Program-made: the position numbers and the translations under genes | Notes under the pieces: generated by a model | Seen by the model: the letters and a program-made list of their open reading frames with translations, nothing else | Databases searched by the model: none | What the model was told of the DNA's origin: nothing | From: Oscillospiraceae bacterium | GTDB taxonomy: Bacteria; Bacillota; Clostridia; Oscillospirales; Ruminococcaceae | DNA: 32,866 bases | Assembly: GCA_017461245.1 (NCBI GenBank) | Contig: JAFTYW010000035.1 | Coordinates: 1 to 32,866 of the forward strand | Reading direction: 5' to 3' | Shown here: positions 32,606 through 32,866 of the stretch, in pieces | How the letters are laid out: each line of letters opens with the position of its first letter | Numbering within the stretch: the first letter of the stretch is position 1

Positions 32606-32650
32606 GGTCGGAGTGGCGGGATTCGAACCCACGGCCTCTTGGTCCCGAAC
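32605..32650 (-). pseudogene. 3' half of tRNA-Pro(CGG), probable attachment-site remnant
   Basis: Read on the minus strand from 32650 to 32605 are the anticodon loop TTCGGGA (anticodon CGG), 3' anticodon stem CCAAG, variable loop, T-arm GTGGG-TTCGAAT-CCCGC, acceptor strand CACTCCG, A and CCA. The matching 5' anticodon strand CTTGG is absent: the upstream bases are unrelated (only one G fits), and no D-arm or 5' acceptor is present. It cannot fold as a tRNA. A break at the anticodon loop is where tyrosine recombinases typically cross over in tRNA genes, so this looks like the displaced 3' end of an integration target. Confidence 0.75.
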
Positions 32651-32866
32651 GCATCTGAAAACCTCTTGTTTAGCCGTCTTTGGCGGTTTATAAGGCTTTT
32701 CTCTCGGTCAGAATATCGTCTTTGTGCATCTTTTCTCCACTGTTTCCGCGTGTTCCATTTCGCTCTGTGGGATGAAATGTGGTCGTAAAAACAAGATTGA
32801 TTTTCAAAGATGCTACCCATTACCATGCCAATATTATGTGGTCGCAAAACCAATCAACTTCGATTG
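32651..32866. other. Non-coding end of window, possible end of an integrated element
   Basis: I see no supportable gene. Two direct copies of ATGTGGTCGyAAAA lie at 32777-32790 and 32836-32849, 59 bases apart, close to the tRNA remnant. They could be arm-type recombinase sites, but this is speculative. Confidence 0.4.

Noticed and set aside
32605-32680. Complete tRNA-Pro gene
   Set aside because: The 5' anticodon strand, D-arm and 5' acceptor strand are missing; only the 3' 46 bases match.
32284-32853. 189-codon minus-strand frame over the window end
   Set aside because: It crosses two terminator hairpins and three tRNA-derived pieces; the RIPPLRP peptides are typical of translated tRNA sequence.

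Overview
The window looks like chromosomal DNA of an anaerobic, Gram-positive member of the Clostridia, probably an Oscillospiraceae-like gut or rumen lineage. The evidence is moderate-to-low GC with strong TTGACA/TATAAT promoters, AGGAGG-type ribosome sites and T-tailed hairpin terminators. It also includes a cell-wall-anchored surface protein, an LtaS-like polymer synthase, a BioY/BirA biotin pair, NH3-dependent NAD synthase, and a Re-citrate-synthase-type oxidative half TCA cycle. The species cannot be named from sequence alone.

Layout. 56-3823: an OmpR-type response regulator, its histidine kinase and a membrane-anchored HtrA protease (envelope stress). 3857-5441: BirA-type operator, bioY and birA. 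5498-6241: nadE. 6450-8143: a PiT phosphate transporter and its DUF47/PhoU-like partner. 8215-13702: a DeoR-family regulator divergent from a 1529-residue surface protein (two related N-terminal modules, LamG, metallophosphoesterase, cysteine-rich 71-residue repeats, sorting signal). 13703-14217: intergenic DNA made of terminators and dispersed-repeat-like elements. 14218-15961: D-lactate dehydrogenase divergent from a Crp/Fnr regulator. 16079-21206: a four-gene operon of Re-citrate synthase, GntR, aconitase and isocitrate dehydrogenase that would make 2-oxoglutarate from oxaloacetate and acetyl-CoA. 21239-22534: FAD/Rieske oxidoreductase. 22662-24674: LtaS-like sulfatase-fold membrane enzyme. 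24710-30016: a DeoR regulator divergent from glycerol-1-phosphate dehydrogenase and two FAD-dependent oxidoreductases. 30247-31440: a CofE/FolC2-type gamma-glutamyl ligase homologue. 31509-32180: isoprenylcysteine-methyltransferase-family membrane protein. 32181-32866: repeats, a tRNA-derived composite element and a 3' half of tRNA-Pro that looks like the displaced end of an integration site.

The best candidates for something undescribed are three. First, the DeoR / G1P dehydrogenase / two-FAD-oxidoreductase cluster (24710-30016), a coherent redox module with no obvious substrate. Second, the surface metallophosphoesterase with coordinated changes in its metal-binding motifs. Third, the right end (32401-32866), where a tRNA-Pro fragment broken exactly at the anticodon stem/loop border suggests that an integrated element begins at the window edge. 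No CRISPR array, rRNA, complete tRNA, transposase or recombinase gene was seen.
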